From Ensifer sp. LC163 (GTDB taxonomy: Bacteria > Pseudomonadota > Alphaproteobacteria > Rhizobiales > Rhizobiaceae), in the NCBI RefSeq assembly GCF_001695855.1, contig NZ_MBSS01000008.1, forward strand, positions 89,435 to 153,434: DNA of 64,000 bases, in the 5' to 3' direction. The position numbers and the translations under genes were made by a program. Positions 17,099 to 26,525 of this stretch are shown piece by piece. Each line of letters opens with the position of its first letter. The first letter of the stretch is position 1. The notes under the pieces are model-generated. The model had not been told where the DNA came from, did not search any database, and was given only the letters and a program-made list of their open reading frames with translations.

Positions 17099-17992
17099 AT
17101 GTCCGTCACCAACCTCAAGCTTCCGCAGGATGCTGCCCCACGGCACGCGGCCCGTGTCATCGCCTTTACCCGCGCCGCCAGACCCGGCGCCAGTGGCCGG
17201 CTGCCGGCGGCGCTCGCGACGGCTTTGATCAATCTCGTCCCGCTCGTGGTCACCCTGAGCTTCATCCTGGTCGCCTGGCAGGTGATCTGTTCGGCGCCAG
17301 ACTCGAGCTTGCCGGCGCCGACAAGCGTTCTCGAAGAAAGCTGGGAGCTCATTGCGCACCCATTCTATGTCGGACAAGGGGTCGATCAGGGTCTGTTCTG
17401 GCATATCTCGGCCAGCCTGCAGCGTGTTGCGATCGGCTATGCGCTTGCTGCCGTCGTCGGTATCGCGCTTGGCGCACTCGTCGGCCAGAGCGCCCTTGCC
17501 ATGCGCGGGCTCGATCCGATCTTCCAGGTGCTGCGCACGGTGCCGCCACTCGCCTGGTTGCCGCTGTCGCTTGCCGCCTTCCAGGACGGCACCCCCTCGG
17601 CGATCTTCGTGATCTTCATCACCGCGATCTGGCCGATCATCATCAACACCGCCGTCGGCATCCGCAACATTCCGCAGGACTACCAGAACGTCGCCAAGGT
17701 GCTGCGGCTCAATGCCTTCGAATATTTCGGCAAGATCATGCTGCCGGCGGCGGCCCCTTACATCTTCACCGGCCTTCGCATCGGCATCGGCCTCTCATGG
17801 CTCGCCATCGTTGCCGCCGAAATGCTGATCGGTGGCGTCGGCATCGGCTTCTTCATCTGGGACGCATGGAACTCCTCGTTGATCAGCGACATCATCGTCG
17901 CGCTGATCTACGTCGGCATCGTCGGCTTCCTCCTCGATCGTCTCATCGCCCTCATCGGCCGCATCGTCACCCGCGGCACGGCAACCGCGTGA
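17099..17992 (+). CDS. nrtB: Nitrate ABC transporter permease NrtB
   Basis: Inner-membrane permease (297 residues) of the NrtB/CmpB type. About six membrane segments follow a 40-residue cytoplasmic N-terminus. The cytoplasmic coupling loop with the LRLNAFEYFGKIMLPAAAPY-type sequence lies near 200-220 and contacts the ATPase. A GGAGAACGGT ribosome site precedes the ATG. The next gene, nrtC, starts 14 bases after its stop, so the two are cotranscribed. Confidence 0.94.
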   Translation: MSVTNLKLPQDAAPRHAARVIAFTRAARPGASGRLPAALATALINLVPLVVTLSFILVAWQVICSAPDSSLPAPTSVLEESWELIAHPFYVGQGVDQGLFWHISASLQRVAIGYALAAVVGIALGALVGQSALAMRGLDPIFQVLRTVPPLAWLPLSLAAFQDGTPSAIFVIFITAIWPIIINTAVGIRNIPQDYQNVAKVLRLNAFEYFGKIMLPAAAPYIFTGLRIGIGLSWLAIVAAEMLIGGVGIGFFIWDAWNSSLISDIIVALIYVGIVGFLLDRLIALIGRIVTRGTATA

Positions 17993-18006
17993 GAAAGGCA
18001 AAGATC

Positions 18007-18807
18007 ATGACCAAGAGCTATCTTTCGCTTGAGCTTATCGACAAGAGTTTTGAACGCGGCGGCGTCAGGACGGAGGTCCTGAAGCAGGTCTCGCTTTCCG
18101 TCGACAAGGGCGAATTCATCTCGATCATCGGCCATTCCGGCTGCGGAAAGTCGACGCTGCTCAATATTGTCGCTGGCCTGACGCCGGCCACCACCGGCGT
18201 GGTCCTGCTCGATGGCAGGGTTGCCGACGAGCCGGGACCGGACCGCGCCGTCGTCTTCCAGAACCATTCGCTGCTGCCCTGGCTGACGGTCTACGAGAAC
18301 GTTCGCCTCGGCGTCGACAAGGTGTTCGGCGCGACCAAGGGTAAGCCTGAGCGCCATGACTGGACCATGCGCAATCTCGAGCTGGTGCAGATGGCCCATG
18401 CCGCCGACAAGCGTCCGTCCGAGGTTTCCGGCGGCATGAAGCAGCGCGTCGGCATCGCCCGGGCGTTGGCCATGGAACCGAAGGTGCTGCTGCTCGACGA
18501 GCCGTTCGGCGCACTCGATGCGCTGACCCGCGCCCATCTGCAGGACCAGGTGATGCAGATCCACGCCGAGCTCGGCAACACGGTGCTGATGATCACCCAT
18601 GATGTCGACGAGGCGGTGCTGCTTTCCGACCGCATCGTCATGATGACCAACGGGCCTTCGGCGCGCATCGGCGAGATCCTCGACGTGCCGCTTGCCCGCC
18701 CGCGCCGGCGCATCGAGCTTGCGGCCGACCGAACCTACCTCAAATGCCGCGAAGCGGTGCTCAAGTTCCTCTACGAGCGCCACCGTTTCGTCGAAGCTGC
18801 GGAGTGA
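18007..18807 (+). CDS. nrtC: Nitrate ABC transporter ATP-binding protein
   Basis: ATPase of the nitrate importer (266 residues). Walker A is GHSGCGKS at 42-49, the signature is VSGGMKQR, and Walker B is VLLLDEPFGALD. It is a single ATPase and lacks the C-terminal NrtA-like sensor fusion that some cyanobacterial NrtC proteins carry, so it is closer to NrtD in architecture. The stop lies five bases before the nirB start, and its last codons contain the nirB ribosome site. Confidence 0.92.
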   Translation: MTKSYLSLELIDKSFERGGVRTEVLKQVSLSVDKGEFISIIGHSGCGKSTLLNIVAGLTPATTGVVLLDGRVADEPGPDRAVVFQNHSLLPWLTVYENVRLGVDKVFGATKGKPERHDWTMRNLELVQMAHAADKRPSEVSGGMKQRVGIARALAMEPKVLLLDEPFGALDALTRAHLQDQVMQIHAELGNTVLMITHDVDEAVLLSDRIVMMTNGPSARIGEILDVPLARPRRRIELAADRTYLKCREAVLKFLYERHRFVEAAE

Positions 18808-18812
18808 TCCCC

Positions 18813-21272
18813 ATGGCTCAAAGCACAAGCGAAAAACTGGTCATCATCGGCAATGGCATGGCGCCGGGGCGCATGCTCGAAGAGCTGTTCGAAAAGGCCC
18901 CGGGTCGCTATGAGGTCACGATCTTCAACGCCGAGCCGCGCGTCAATTACGACCGCATCATGCTGTCGCCGGTGCTGTCTGGCGAGAAGGAATACGCGGA
19001 CATCGTCATCCATGACGACGCCTGGTACGCCGCAAATGGCGTCACCTTGCACAAGGGCGCCAAGGTCGCTCAGATCGACCGGACGGCCTGCACGGTAACC
19101 TCGGAAAACGGCATCACCGCCAGCTACGACAAGCTGGTGATCGCCACCGGCTCCAGTCCCTTCATCATTCCCGTGCCCGGCCATCAGCTACCCGGCGTGC
19201 TTGCCTACCGCGACCTCGACGACGTCGAAAAAATGCTTACCGGCAGCAGGGGCGGCGGCCGTGCCATCGTCATCGGCGCCGGCCTGCTCGGGCTCGAGGC
19301 GGCCTATGGCCTCAAGCGCCAGGGCATGGAGGTCACCGTCATCCACCTGATGCCGACGATCATGGAGCGTCAGCTCGATCCGGCCGCCGCCTATCTCCTG
19401 GAAAAAGCGCTGACCGAACGTGGCATCGAGATCGTCACCAAGGCCAACACCAAACGGATCCTCGGCGAAACGAAGGTCGAGGGCATCGAGCTCGAAGACG
19501 GCCGGATCATCGAGGGGTCGATGGTCGTCATGGCCGTCGGCATTCGTCCGGCGTCAGGCCTGGCGAAGGAAGCCGGTATCGCGGTCAACCGCGGCATCGT
19601 CGTCGACGACGGCATGATGACGTCGGATGCGGCGGTCTATGCGCTCGGCGAATGCGCCGAACATCGCGGCACCTGCTACGGCCTGGTGGCGCCGCTCTAT
19701 GAAAGCGCCAGGGTGCTTGCCGACCGGCTGGCCGGCGGTGATGCGGAATATCATGGCTCGGTCACCAATACAAAGCTCAAGGTCACCGGCATCAATCTCT
19801 TCTCCGCCGGCGACTTTGCCGATGGCGAAGGTCGCGAGGAAATCGTGCTCCGCGATGCGACCGCCGGCGTCTACAAGCGCCTGGTGCTGAGGGAAAACCG
19901 CATCATCGGCGCCGTCCTCTACGGCGAAACATCGGACGGCTCCTGGTTCTTCGATCTGATGAAGAGGGGGGCAGATATCACCGCCATGCGCGAAACCCTG
20001 ATCTTCGGCCAGGCCTATCAGGGAGGATCCCCGCTGGACCCTACGGCGGCCGTTGCAGCCTTGCCGGATGATGCGGAAATCTGCGGCTGCAACGGCGTAT
20101 GCAAGGGCAAGATCGTCGCGACGATCACGGGCAAGGGACTGACATCGCTCGACGAGGTGCGCGCCCATACCAAGGCATCCGCCTCCTGCGGATCCTGCAC
20201 GGGTCTCGTTGAGCAGGTGATGTCCTTGACGCTCGGCGAAGCCTACAATCCCGCTGCCGTCCAGCCGATGTGCAACTGTACCGAACTCGGCCACGACGAC
20301 GTCCGCCGACTGATCAAGGCCAAGGGGCTGAAGACCATTCCCGCCGTGATGCAGGAGCTGGAATGGAAGACTTCTTGCGGCTGCGCCAAGTGCCGCCCGG
20401 CGCTCAACTATTATCTCGTCTGCGATTGGCCGGACGAATATGCCGACGACTACCAGTCGCGCTTCATCAACGAGCGTGTGCACGCCAATATCCAGAAGGA
20501 CGGTACCTATTCCGTCGTCCCGCGCATGTGGGGTGGGGTCACCAACTCCGGGGAATTGCGCGCGATCGCTGACGTGGTCGACAAGTTCGAAATCCCGATG
20601 GTCAAGGTTACGGGCGGTCAGCGCATCGACCTGCTCGGCATCGAGAAGGAAGACCTGCCCGCCGTCTGGGCCGATCTCGGCAAGGCCGGCTTCGTGTCGG
20701 GCCAGGCCTACGCCAAGGGTCTGCGTACGGTGAAGACCTGCGTCGGTTCCGACTGGTGCCGCTTCGGCACGCAGGATTCGACCGGGCTCGGCATCCGCAT
20801 CGAGAAGTTCATGTGGGGTTCCTGGACCCCGGCCAAACTGAAAATGGCCGTCTCCGGCTGTCCCAGAAACTGCGCCGAGGCCACCTGCAAGGATATCGGC
20901 GTCATCTGCGTCGATAGCGGCTTCGAGATCCACTTTGCCGGTGCCGCCGGGCTCGACATCAAGGGCACCGAGGTTCTCGGTCTGGTCAGGACCGAGGACG
21001 AGGCGCTCGAGCATATCGTCGCGCTGACGCAGATGTATCGCGAGCAGGCCCGCTATCTCGAGCGGATCTACAAGTGGGCCAAGCGCGTCGGCCTCGAGGA
21101 AATCCGCCGCCAGATCATGGACGATGCGGGACGTCGCAAGGCGTTCTTCGATCGCTTCGTCTTCAGCCAGAAATTCGCCCAGGTCGACCCCTGGTCGGAG
21201 CGTGTCTCCGGCAAGGACAAGCACGAGTTCCGACCAATGGCGACGGTCGGTTTTTCCCAGGCAGCGGAGTGA
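18813..21272 (+). CDS. nirB: Assimilatory nitrite reductase [NAD(P)H] large subunit NirB
   Basis: Cytoplasmic enzyme reducing nitrite to ammonium with NAD(P)H, FAD, Fe-S and siroheme. The 819-residue protein has an N-terminal FAD/NAD disulfide-reductase domain (IIGNGMA near residue 11), two BFD-like cysteine regions (first CXC at about 424-426) and a C-terminal sulfite/nitrite reductase domain. The 4Fe-4S/siroheme cysteines are intact: C643 and C649 (CX5C), C683 and C687 (CX3C). nirD follows with one base between. The siroheme this enzyme needs is normally made by CysG, whose local gene is broken. Confidence 0.96.
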   Translation: MAQSTSEKLVIIGNGMAPGRMLEELFEKAPGRYEVTIFNAEPRVNYDRIMLSPVLSGEKEYADIVIHDDAWYAANGVTLHKGAKVAQIDRTACTVTSENGITASYDKLVIATGSSPFIIPVPGHQLPGVLAYRDLDDVEKMLTGSRGGGRAIVIGAGLLGLEAAYGLKRQGMEVTVIHLMPTIMERQLDPAAAYLLEKALTERGIEIVTKANTKRILGETKVEGIELEDGRIIEGSMVVMAVGIRPASGLAKEAGIAVNRGIVVDDGMMTSDAAVYALGECAEHRGTCYGLVAPLYESARVLADRLAGGDAEYHGSVTNTKLKVTGINLFSAGDFADGEGREEIVLRDATAGVYKRLVLRENRIIGAVLYGETSDGSWFFDLMKRGADITAMRETLIFGQAYQGGSPLDPTAAVAALPDDAEICGCNGVCKGKIVATITGKGLTSLDEVRAHTKASASCGSCTGLVEQVMSLTLGEAYNPAAVQPMCNCTELGHDDVRRLIKAKGLKTIPAVMQELEWKTSCGCAKCRPALNYYLVCDWPDEYADDYQSRFINERVHANIQKDGTYSVVPRMWGGVTNSGELRAIADVVDKFEIPMVKVTGGQRIDLLGIEKEDLPAVWADLGKAGFVSGQAYAKGLRTVKTCVGSDWCRFGTQDSTGLGIRIEKFMWGSWTPAKLKMAVSGCPRNCAEATCKDIGVICVDSGFEIHFAGAAGLDIKGTEVLGLVRTEDEALEHIVALTQMYREQARYLERIYKWAKRVGLEEIRRQIMDDAGRRKAFFDRFVFSQKFAQVDPWSERVSGKDKHEFRPMATVGFSQAAE

Positions 21273-21273
21273 G

Positions 21274-21612
21274 ATGATGGACATGAACTGGATCACAATC
21301 GGTGACATTTCGGACATTCCGCTCCGCGGCGCACGCTGCGTGCGAACGCCTCAAGGCAAGATCGCCGTCTTCCGCACGGCCGAAAACGAGGTTTTCGCCA
21401 TCGAGGATCACTGCCCGCACAAGGGCGGGCCGCTGTCACAGGGCATCGTCCACGGCACGGCCGTCACCTGCCCGCTGCACAACTGGGTGATCTCGCTCGA
21501 AACCGGCAAGGCGCTGGGCGCGGACGAGGGCGCCGTGCGCACGATCCCCGTGCGCAACGACGGCGGCGCACTCTTCATCGCGCTTGAAAGCCTGATGATC
21601 GCGGCGGAATAG
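21274..21612 (+). CDS. nirD: Nitrite reductase small subunit NirD (Rieske-type)
   Basis: Small subunit (112 residues) that supports electron transfer in NirBD. Unlike the enteric NirD, which has lost the cluster ligands, this copy keeps both Rieske motifs: CPH in DHCPHKGG near residue 48 and CPLH in TCPLHNW near residue 67. A [2Fe-2S] cluster is therefore likely. ATGs at 21274, 21277 and 21283 are all possible starts. The nasA start follows two bases after its stop. Confidence 0.94.
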   Translation: MMDMNWITIGDISDIPLRGARCVRTPQGKIAVFRTAENEVFAIEDHCPHKGGPLSQGIVHGTAVTCPLHNWVISLETGKALGADEGAVRTIPVRNDGGALFIALESLMIAAE

Positions 21613-21614
21613 TC

Positions 21615-24272
21615 ATGGCAACCGAAGTCAAAACCACCTGTCCCTATTGCGGTGTCGGCTGCGGCGTGATCGCGACGGTTGGCGATGACGGCGGCGTCGG
21701 CGTGAAAGGCGATCCGGATCACCCCGCCAACTTCGGCCGGCTTTGCTCCAAGGGGTCGGCGCTTGCAGAGACGCTCGATCTCGACGGACGGCTGCTCTAT
21801 CCCGAGATCGCCGGCGAACGGGCGGATTGGGATGAGGCGCTCGATCATGTTGCCGAGCGTTTCTCAAGCGCGATCGCCCAACATGGGCCCGATTCTGTTG
21901 CCTTCTACGTCTCCGGCCAGTTGCTGACCGAGGATTACTACGTCGCCAACAAGCTGATGAAGGGCTTCATCGGCTCGGCCAACATCGACACGAACTCGCG
22001 CCTGTGCATGTCCTCTTCCGTGGCCGGTCATCGCCGCGCCTTCGGTGCCGATACCGTGCCCGGCTGCTACGAGGATCTGGAGTTGGCGGATCTCGTCATC
22101 CTGACCGGCTCCAACCTCGCCTGGTGCCATCCGATTCTCTACCAGCGTCTGGCTGCGGCTAAGGCAGCTCGGCCGCAGATGCGGGTCGTCGTCATCGATC
22201 CGCGCCGGACAATGACCGCCGACATCGCCGATCTGCATCTGGCGATCCGACCGGATGGTGATGTTGCGCTGTTCAATGGGCTGTTCGCGCACCTGGCCGC
22301 GAGCCCGGCCGTCGATCAGGGCTATATTTCCGCCCATACCAGCGGCTTCGCCGAAGCCTTCGCCGCAGCAAGTGCGCTCGATGAGACCGCTTTGGCGCAG
22401 GCGACGGGGCTCGAGGCGACGGAAATAGCGGCCTTCTTTCGACTGTTCGAAACGACGGAAAAGGTCGTCACCTGCTACAGCCAGGGGGTCAACCAGTCGG
22501 TGGCCGGGACCGACAAGGTCAATGCCATCATCAATTGCCATCTGGCCACCGGCCGCATCGGTCGTCCCGGCATGGGGCCGTTCTCGCTGACCGGCCAGCC
22601 CAACGCCATGGGCGGTCGCGAGGTAGGCGGGCTTGCCAATATGCTCGCCGCCCATATGGATATCGAAAAGGCCGGGCACCGCGATCAGGTCCGGCGCTTC
22701 TGGGGCGCGCCGTCGCTCGCCGCCAAGCCGGGCCTCAAGGCCGTCGACATGTTTCGCGCCGTTGCCGACGGGCGCATCAAGGCGATCTGGATCATGGCGA
22801 CCAATCCGGTGGTGTCGATGCCGGATGCCGATGCCGTCGAGGCAGCGCTCAAGGCCTGTCCCTTCGTCGTCGTCTCCGATGTCCTGAAGAAGACCGATAC
22901 GACGCGCCATGCGCATGTGCTGCTGCCTTCGCTCGGCTGGGGTGAAAAGGATGGCACGGTCACCAACTCCGAGCGCCGCATTTCTCGCCAGCGTGGTTTT
23001 CTCTCGGCACCTGGGGACGCCAGAGCGGATTGGTGGCAGCTTGCCGAAGTCGGCCGCCGCATGGGTTTTGCCGGCGCATTTGCCTATGCGTCGGCATCCG
23101 AAATCTTTGCCGAACATGCCGGTCTTTCCGGCTTCGAGAACGATGGGCGGCGCGATTTCGATATCGGTGCCCATGCCTCGATCGATAATGCCGGCTATGA
23201 TGCGCTGATACCGTTCCAATGGCCGCAGCCGCGGGGTGCGGCGAGCGCGACGACACGCTTCTTCGCTGACGGCAGCTTCTTCCATGCGGACGGGCGCGCA
23301 CGCTTCATCGCGACCACCAGTCGCGTTGACGACCGCGTCAGCGACGCCTTCCCTTTCACCCTCAACACCGGGCGTGTCCGCGACCACTGGCACACGATGA
23401 CCCGGACGGGAAAGAGCGCGCGGCTCTCCGCCCATATCGGCGAGCCCTTCGTCGAGATCCACCCGCGCGATGCGATGGAGCTTGATCTATCGCCCGCCGA
23501 TCTCGTGGTATTGGAAAGCCCTTATGGGGAGGCGATCGTTCGGGCACTGATTACCGAACGCCAGGCGCGCGGCAACCTCTTCGTGCCGATGCACTGGAAC
23601 GACCAGTTCGCGGCCAAGGCGCGCATCGATGCTTTGGTGCCGCCGATCACCGATCCCGTTTCGGGGCAGCCGGCCTCCAAGAACGTTGCTGTTTCCGCCC
23701 GCCGCTTCGCAGCCACCACCTATGGATTTGCGGTGAGTGCCGCAAAGCCTAAAGCCCTCGATTGCACCTATTGGGCGCTCGCCAAGGCACGGGGAGGTTG
23801 GCGGCTCGAGCTGGCGGCGGAGAGGGCACCTGAGGATTGGGTCACCTGGTGCCGGCGCACCTTCGACCTGCCTGGCGATATCGACCCGATCGGCTACGCG
23901 GACGGGCCATCGGGCCATCGCCGGCTTGCATTCTTCGACAGCGATCGGCTTCTGCTGGCCCTGTATCTCGCGCCGGAGCCCGTCGCGGTCGCCCGCAACT
24001 GGGCGGTCGAGCAGCTCGATATCTCGCAATCGGATCTGCGTCTGCGCTTCGCGCTCGTGGCCGGCCGGCCGGGAGCGGATAAGCCTGATCCGGGCGCAAC
24101 CGTCTGCTCCTGCTTCAATGTCGGGATCAACCAGATCGTTGCTGCCGTGCGCAACGGCTGCCGCACGGTCGAGGCGGTCGGCCAGGCACTCAATGCCGGA
24201 ACCAATTGCGGCTCCTGCCGCGCCGAGATCAGGGGGATCGTCGATGGATGCCTTGCTGCCGCCGCGGAATGA
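21615..24272 (+). CDS. nasA: Assimilatory nitrate reductase catalytic subunit with C-terminal [2Fe-2S] domain
   Basis: Molybdopterin-guanine-dinucleotide enzyme reducing nitrate to nitrite in the cytoplasm (885 residues; also called NarB). An N-terminal 4Fe-4S cluster is bound by C9, C12, C16 and C44. The molybdopterin oxidoreductase and dinucleotide-binding domains fill about 60-690. A C-terminal BFD-like [2Fe-2S] domain has C831, C833, C865 and C868, so electrons probably enter from an NAD(P)H-linked partner or ferredoxin. It overlaps the start of the cysG remnant by about 29 bases. Confidence 0.95.
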   Translation: MATEVKTTCPYCGVGCGVIATVGDDGGVGVKGDPDHPANFGRLCSKGSALAETLDLDGRLLYPEIAGERADWDEALDHVAERFSSAIAQHGPDSVAFYVSGQLLTEDYYVANKLMKGFIGSANIDTNSRLCMSSSVAGHRRAFGADTVPGCYEDLELADLVILTGSNLAWCHPILYQRLAAAKAARPQMRVVVIDPRRTMTADIADLHLAIRPDGDVALFNGLFAHLAASPAVDQGYISAHTSGFAEAFAAASALDETALAQATGLEATEIAAFFRLFETTEKVVTCYSQGVNQSVAGTDKVNAIINCHLATGRIGRPGMGPFSLTGQPNAMGGREVGGLANMLAAHMDIEKAGHRDQVRRFWGAPSLAAKPGLKAVDMFRAVADGRIKAIWIMATNPVVSMPDADAVEAALKACPFVVVSDVLKKTDTTRHAHVLLPSLGWGEKDGTVTNSERRISRQRGFLSAPGDARADWWQLAEVGRRMGFAGAFAYASASEIFAEHAGLSGFENDGRRDFDIGAHASIDNAGYDALIPFQWPQPRGAASATTRFFADGSFFHADGRARFIATTSRVDDRVSDAFPFTLNTGRVRDHWHTMTRTGKSARLSAHIGEPFVEIHPRDAMELDLSPADLVVLESPYGEAIVRALITERQARGNLFVPMHWNDQFAAKARIDALVPPITDPVSGQPASKNVAVSARRFAATTYGFAVSAAKPKALDCTYWALAKARGGWRLELAAERAPEDWVTWCRRTFDLPGDIDPIGYADGPSGHRRLAFFDSDRLLLALYLAPEPVAVARNWAVEQLDISQSDLRLRFALVAGRPGADKPDPGATVCSCFNVGINQIVAAVRNGCRTVEAVGQALNAGTNCGSCRAEIRGIVDGCLAAAAE

Positions 24273-25383
24273 AAGGCGCCTACGCGCGGAGCCGCCGCGC
24301 ATGATGCCACTGGCAAAGCTGCCAGTGTTCTGGGCGCTCGACGGCCGCCGCGTCGTCGTGGCCGGTGGCTCCGACGCCGCTGCCTGGAAGGCGGAACTGT
24401 TGGCGGCCTGCGGCGCCGAGGTGCATGTCTATGCGCCGTTTGAGGAACTCGGAGAGGTCTGCACCCGCCTGCTCGAGGGCGGCTCCTGTCACCCGGGCGG
24501 CAGGTTCGTGCATCACGGCGAAGCCTGGACCAAGAACACGCTCATCGGCGCGGCGCTTGCGATCGCCGATTGCGAGGCTGAGAGCGATGCCCAAGCCTTC
24601 TTCGAGGCAGCCCAAAAGGCCGGCGTGCCGGTCAACGTCATCGACAAACCGGCCTATTGCCAGTTTCAGTTCGGCTCGATCGTCAATCGCTCGCCTGTCG
24701 TCGTGTCCATATCGACCGATGGCGCCGCTCCCATCCTGGCCCAGGCGATCCGTCGCCGCATCGAGACGCTGCTGCCACCGGCTCTGAAGGATTGGGCGTC
24801 GCTGGCGCAGGCGATCCGCGACAAGGTCAATGCAAGCCTCAAGCCCGGTGTCGGGCGGCGCGCTTTTTGGGAGCGCTTTGTCGATCATGCCTTTCGGGAG
24901 ACACCGGAGGAGGGTGTAGAGACGCGGCTGGTGGCGGAAATGGATCGCCTTGCGGCGAACCGGACTGCCACCGGCCGCGTCACGCTCGTCGGCGCCGGCC
25001 CCGGCGAGGCGGAGCATCTGACGCTGAAGGCGGTGCGGGCCATGCAGGCAGCTGACGTCATCCTTTTCGACGACTTGGTCTCCGATGAAGTCCTGGAGCT
25101 TGCCCGGCGCGAGGCCAAGCGTCTTCTCGTCGGCGACCGCACGAGCTGCCGACAGGAGGACATCAACGACATGATGGTGTCGTTGGCGCGCGCCGGAAAA
25201 CGGGTCGTCCGGCTTAAATCCGGCGATGCGATGATTTCCGGATGCGCCGGCGAAGAGATCGCCCGGTTGCAGGCGGACGGCATTCCGGTCGATGTCGTTC
25301 CCGGCGTGTTAGCCGCCAGTGAGTGGAGAACGGCCAGATCAACCTCGGTTTCATCCGCCCGGTCGAAAACATCGGCTCGTTGA
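24244..25383 (+). pseudogene. cysG: Truncated siroheme synthase cysG
   Basis: The N-terminal dehydrogenase/ferrochelatase half (VVVAGGSDAAAWKAELLAA-type NAD site) and the first part of the uroporphyrinogen methyltransferase half are readable, with the VGAGPGEAEHLTLKAVRA motif intact. The family motif GDP-hydrophobic-FGR is degraded to GDAMISGC. Homology stops after VPGVLAAS near 25320, where the rest of the methyltransferase (roughly 120-170 residues) should follow. Instead 21 unrelated codons run to a stop at 25381-25383. The start may be ATG 24244 or ATG 24301. The methyltransferase activity is very unlikely to survive. Confidence 0.8.
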
Positions 25384-25457
25384 ACTTCTCCTCGATTGGG
25401 CAAGAGCGCTATCTGCCGGCGGTGGAAAAGACGAGCGCGCCGCTTGCGTGCAGCAAG
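25323..25457 (+). pseudogene. Possible fragment of a LysR effector domain at the cysG break
   Basis: In a frame different from cysG, about 45 codons with coding-like GC-rich third positions read as a piece resembling the ligand-binding domain of BenM/CatM-type LysR regulators (INLGFIRPV, then ERYLPAV and APLA). A TGA lies directly upstream in this frame, and similarity fades after APLA. No start, ribosome site or complete domain exists, so it looks like debris from a lost neighbour. The assignment is from pattern memory only. Confidence 0.35.
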
Positions 25458-25501
25458 GTCGGCATAGAATCGGCAGCGACCGTGCCGGTACGCACCGAGT
25501 G

Positions 25502-26413
25502 TCAACCAAGGGCTGCGTCTCCCGTAGGCTTGACATCACCGGCCGCGCTTTGCGTGAGTTTGCGCGCTATTTCATAGAATGCATGGACGAGTTTGCCGTT
25601 GCTGCGTTCGCGCAGGCAGATGAGCGCCTCGTCCATCAGCATTTCCGGGGCGTCGATCTTGATCGGAACGAGGCGGGTGTCCTGGCCGAACTCCGCGGAG
25701 GAGACGAAACCGACGCCGCCGCCGGCGGCGACGATCTCGCGAACGGCCTCGCGGCCCTCGGCCTCGATGAGCGGCGTCAGCGTGACGCCGCACTGCTCGG
25801 CCATCGCCTCGAGCTTCTGGCGGGTTTTGGAGCCTCGCTCGCGCATGACGAGCGGGTGTTTTGCAAGCTCGGCGAAGGTGACGCTCTGACACGTCGCCAG
25901 GGGATAGTCGCGGCTTGCGAAAGCGACGATCGGCGTGGAATTCAACTTCAGGACGTCGAAGTCGCCCACCTGCGGGATTTCACCGAGAACGCCGATATCC
26001 GCCTCATAGGCGTGCAGGCTGGTGATGACCGTCTCCGTGTTGCCCGCGTCGATCGACACCTGCACCGTCGGGTAGGTCCGTCGGAAGGCGGCAAGAATGT
26101 GCAGCAGATGGTGCGCAGCATCCGCGACGATCCTAAGCTTTCCGGCCCTCAATGCGCGCGATTCAGAGAGAAGATCGAGTGCCTGCTGCTCGACGTCGAA
26201 CATGCGCCGGGTGACTTCCAGAAGCTGCTGGCCGGCCTGGGTCAGCGTGACCTGTTTCTTGTTCCGATTGAAGAGCAGGACGTCATATTCCTCCTCGAGT
26301 TTGCGCACCTGGTCGGAGACAGCGGGCTGCGTCAGGAAGAGGGCTTCGGCTGCCCGTGAAAAGCCGCCATGGATGGCCACATTGTGAAAGGCGCGGAGCT
26401 GGACATAGCGCAC
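25502..26413 (-). CDS. LysR-family regulator, CysB/Cbl-like, of the phosphonate cluster
   Basis: A 303-residue regulator with an N-terminal winged helix (AAEALFLTQPAVSDQVRKLE near residue 20-40) and a two-lobe effector domain. It opens like CysB/Cbl-group proteins (VRYVQLRAFHNVAIHGGFS). GTG 26413 was chosen because GGGGA lies eight bases ahead and the family N-terminus starts there; an ATG at 26452 has no ribosome site. It is divergent from the Na+/phosphate cotransporter and phnWAY, which it probably controls. The effector is unknown; phosphonates or their aldehydes are plausible. Confidence 0.88.
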   Translation of the reverse strand: MRYVQLRAFHNVAIHGGFSRAAEALFLTQPAVSDQVRKLEEEYDVLLFNRNKKQVTLTQAGQQLLEVTRRMFDVEQQALDLLSESRALRAGKLRIVADAAHHLLHILAAFRRTYPTVQVSIDAGNTETVITSLHAYEADIGVLGEIPQVGDFDVLKLNSTPIVAFASRDYPLATCQSVTFAELAKHPLVMRERGSKTRQKLEAMAEQCGVTLTPLIEAEGREAVREIVAAGGGVGFVSSAEFGQDTRLVPIKIDAPEMLMDEALICLRERSNGKLVHAFYEIARKLTQSAAGDVKPTGDAALG

Positions 26414-26525
26414 GGTAACATCCCCACAGATAAGTTCTGTCGATGAAACCATCAGAACGAACGATTTGATTTATGTAAAGGGGCAAAAGATAGTTTCCGG
26501 AGCCAAACCTTTCCGGAGCGCGCCT

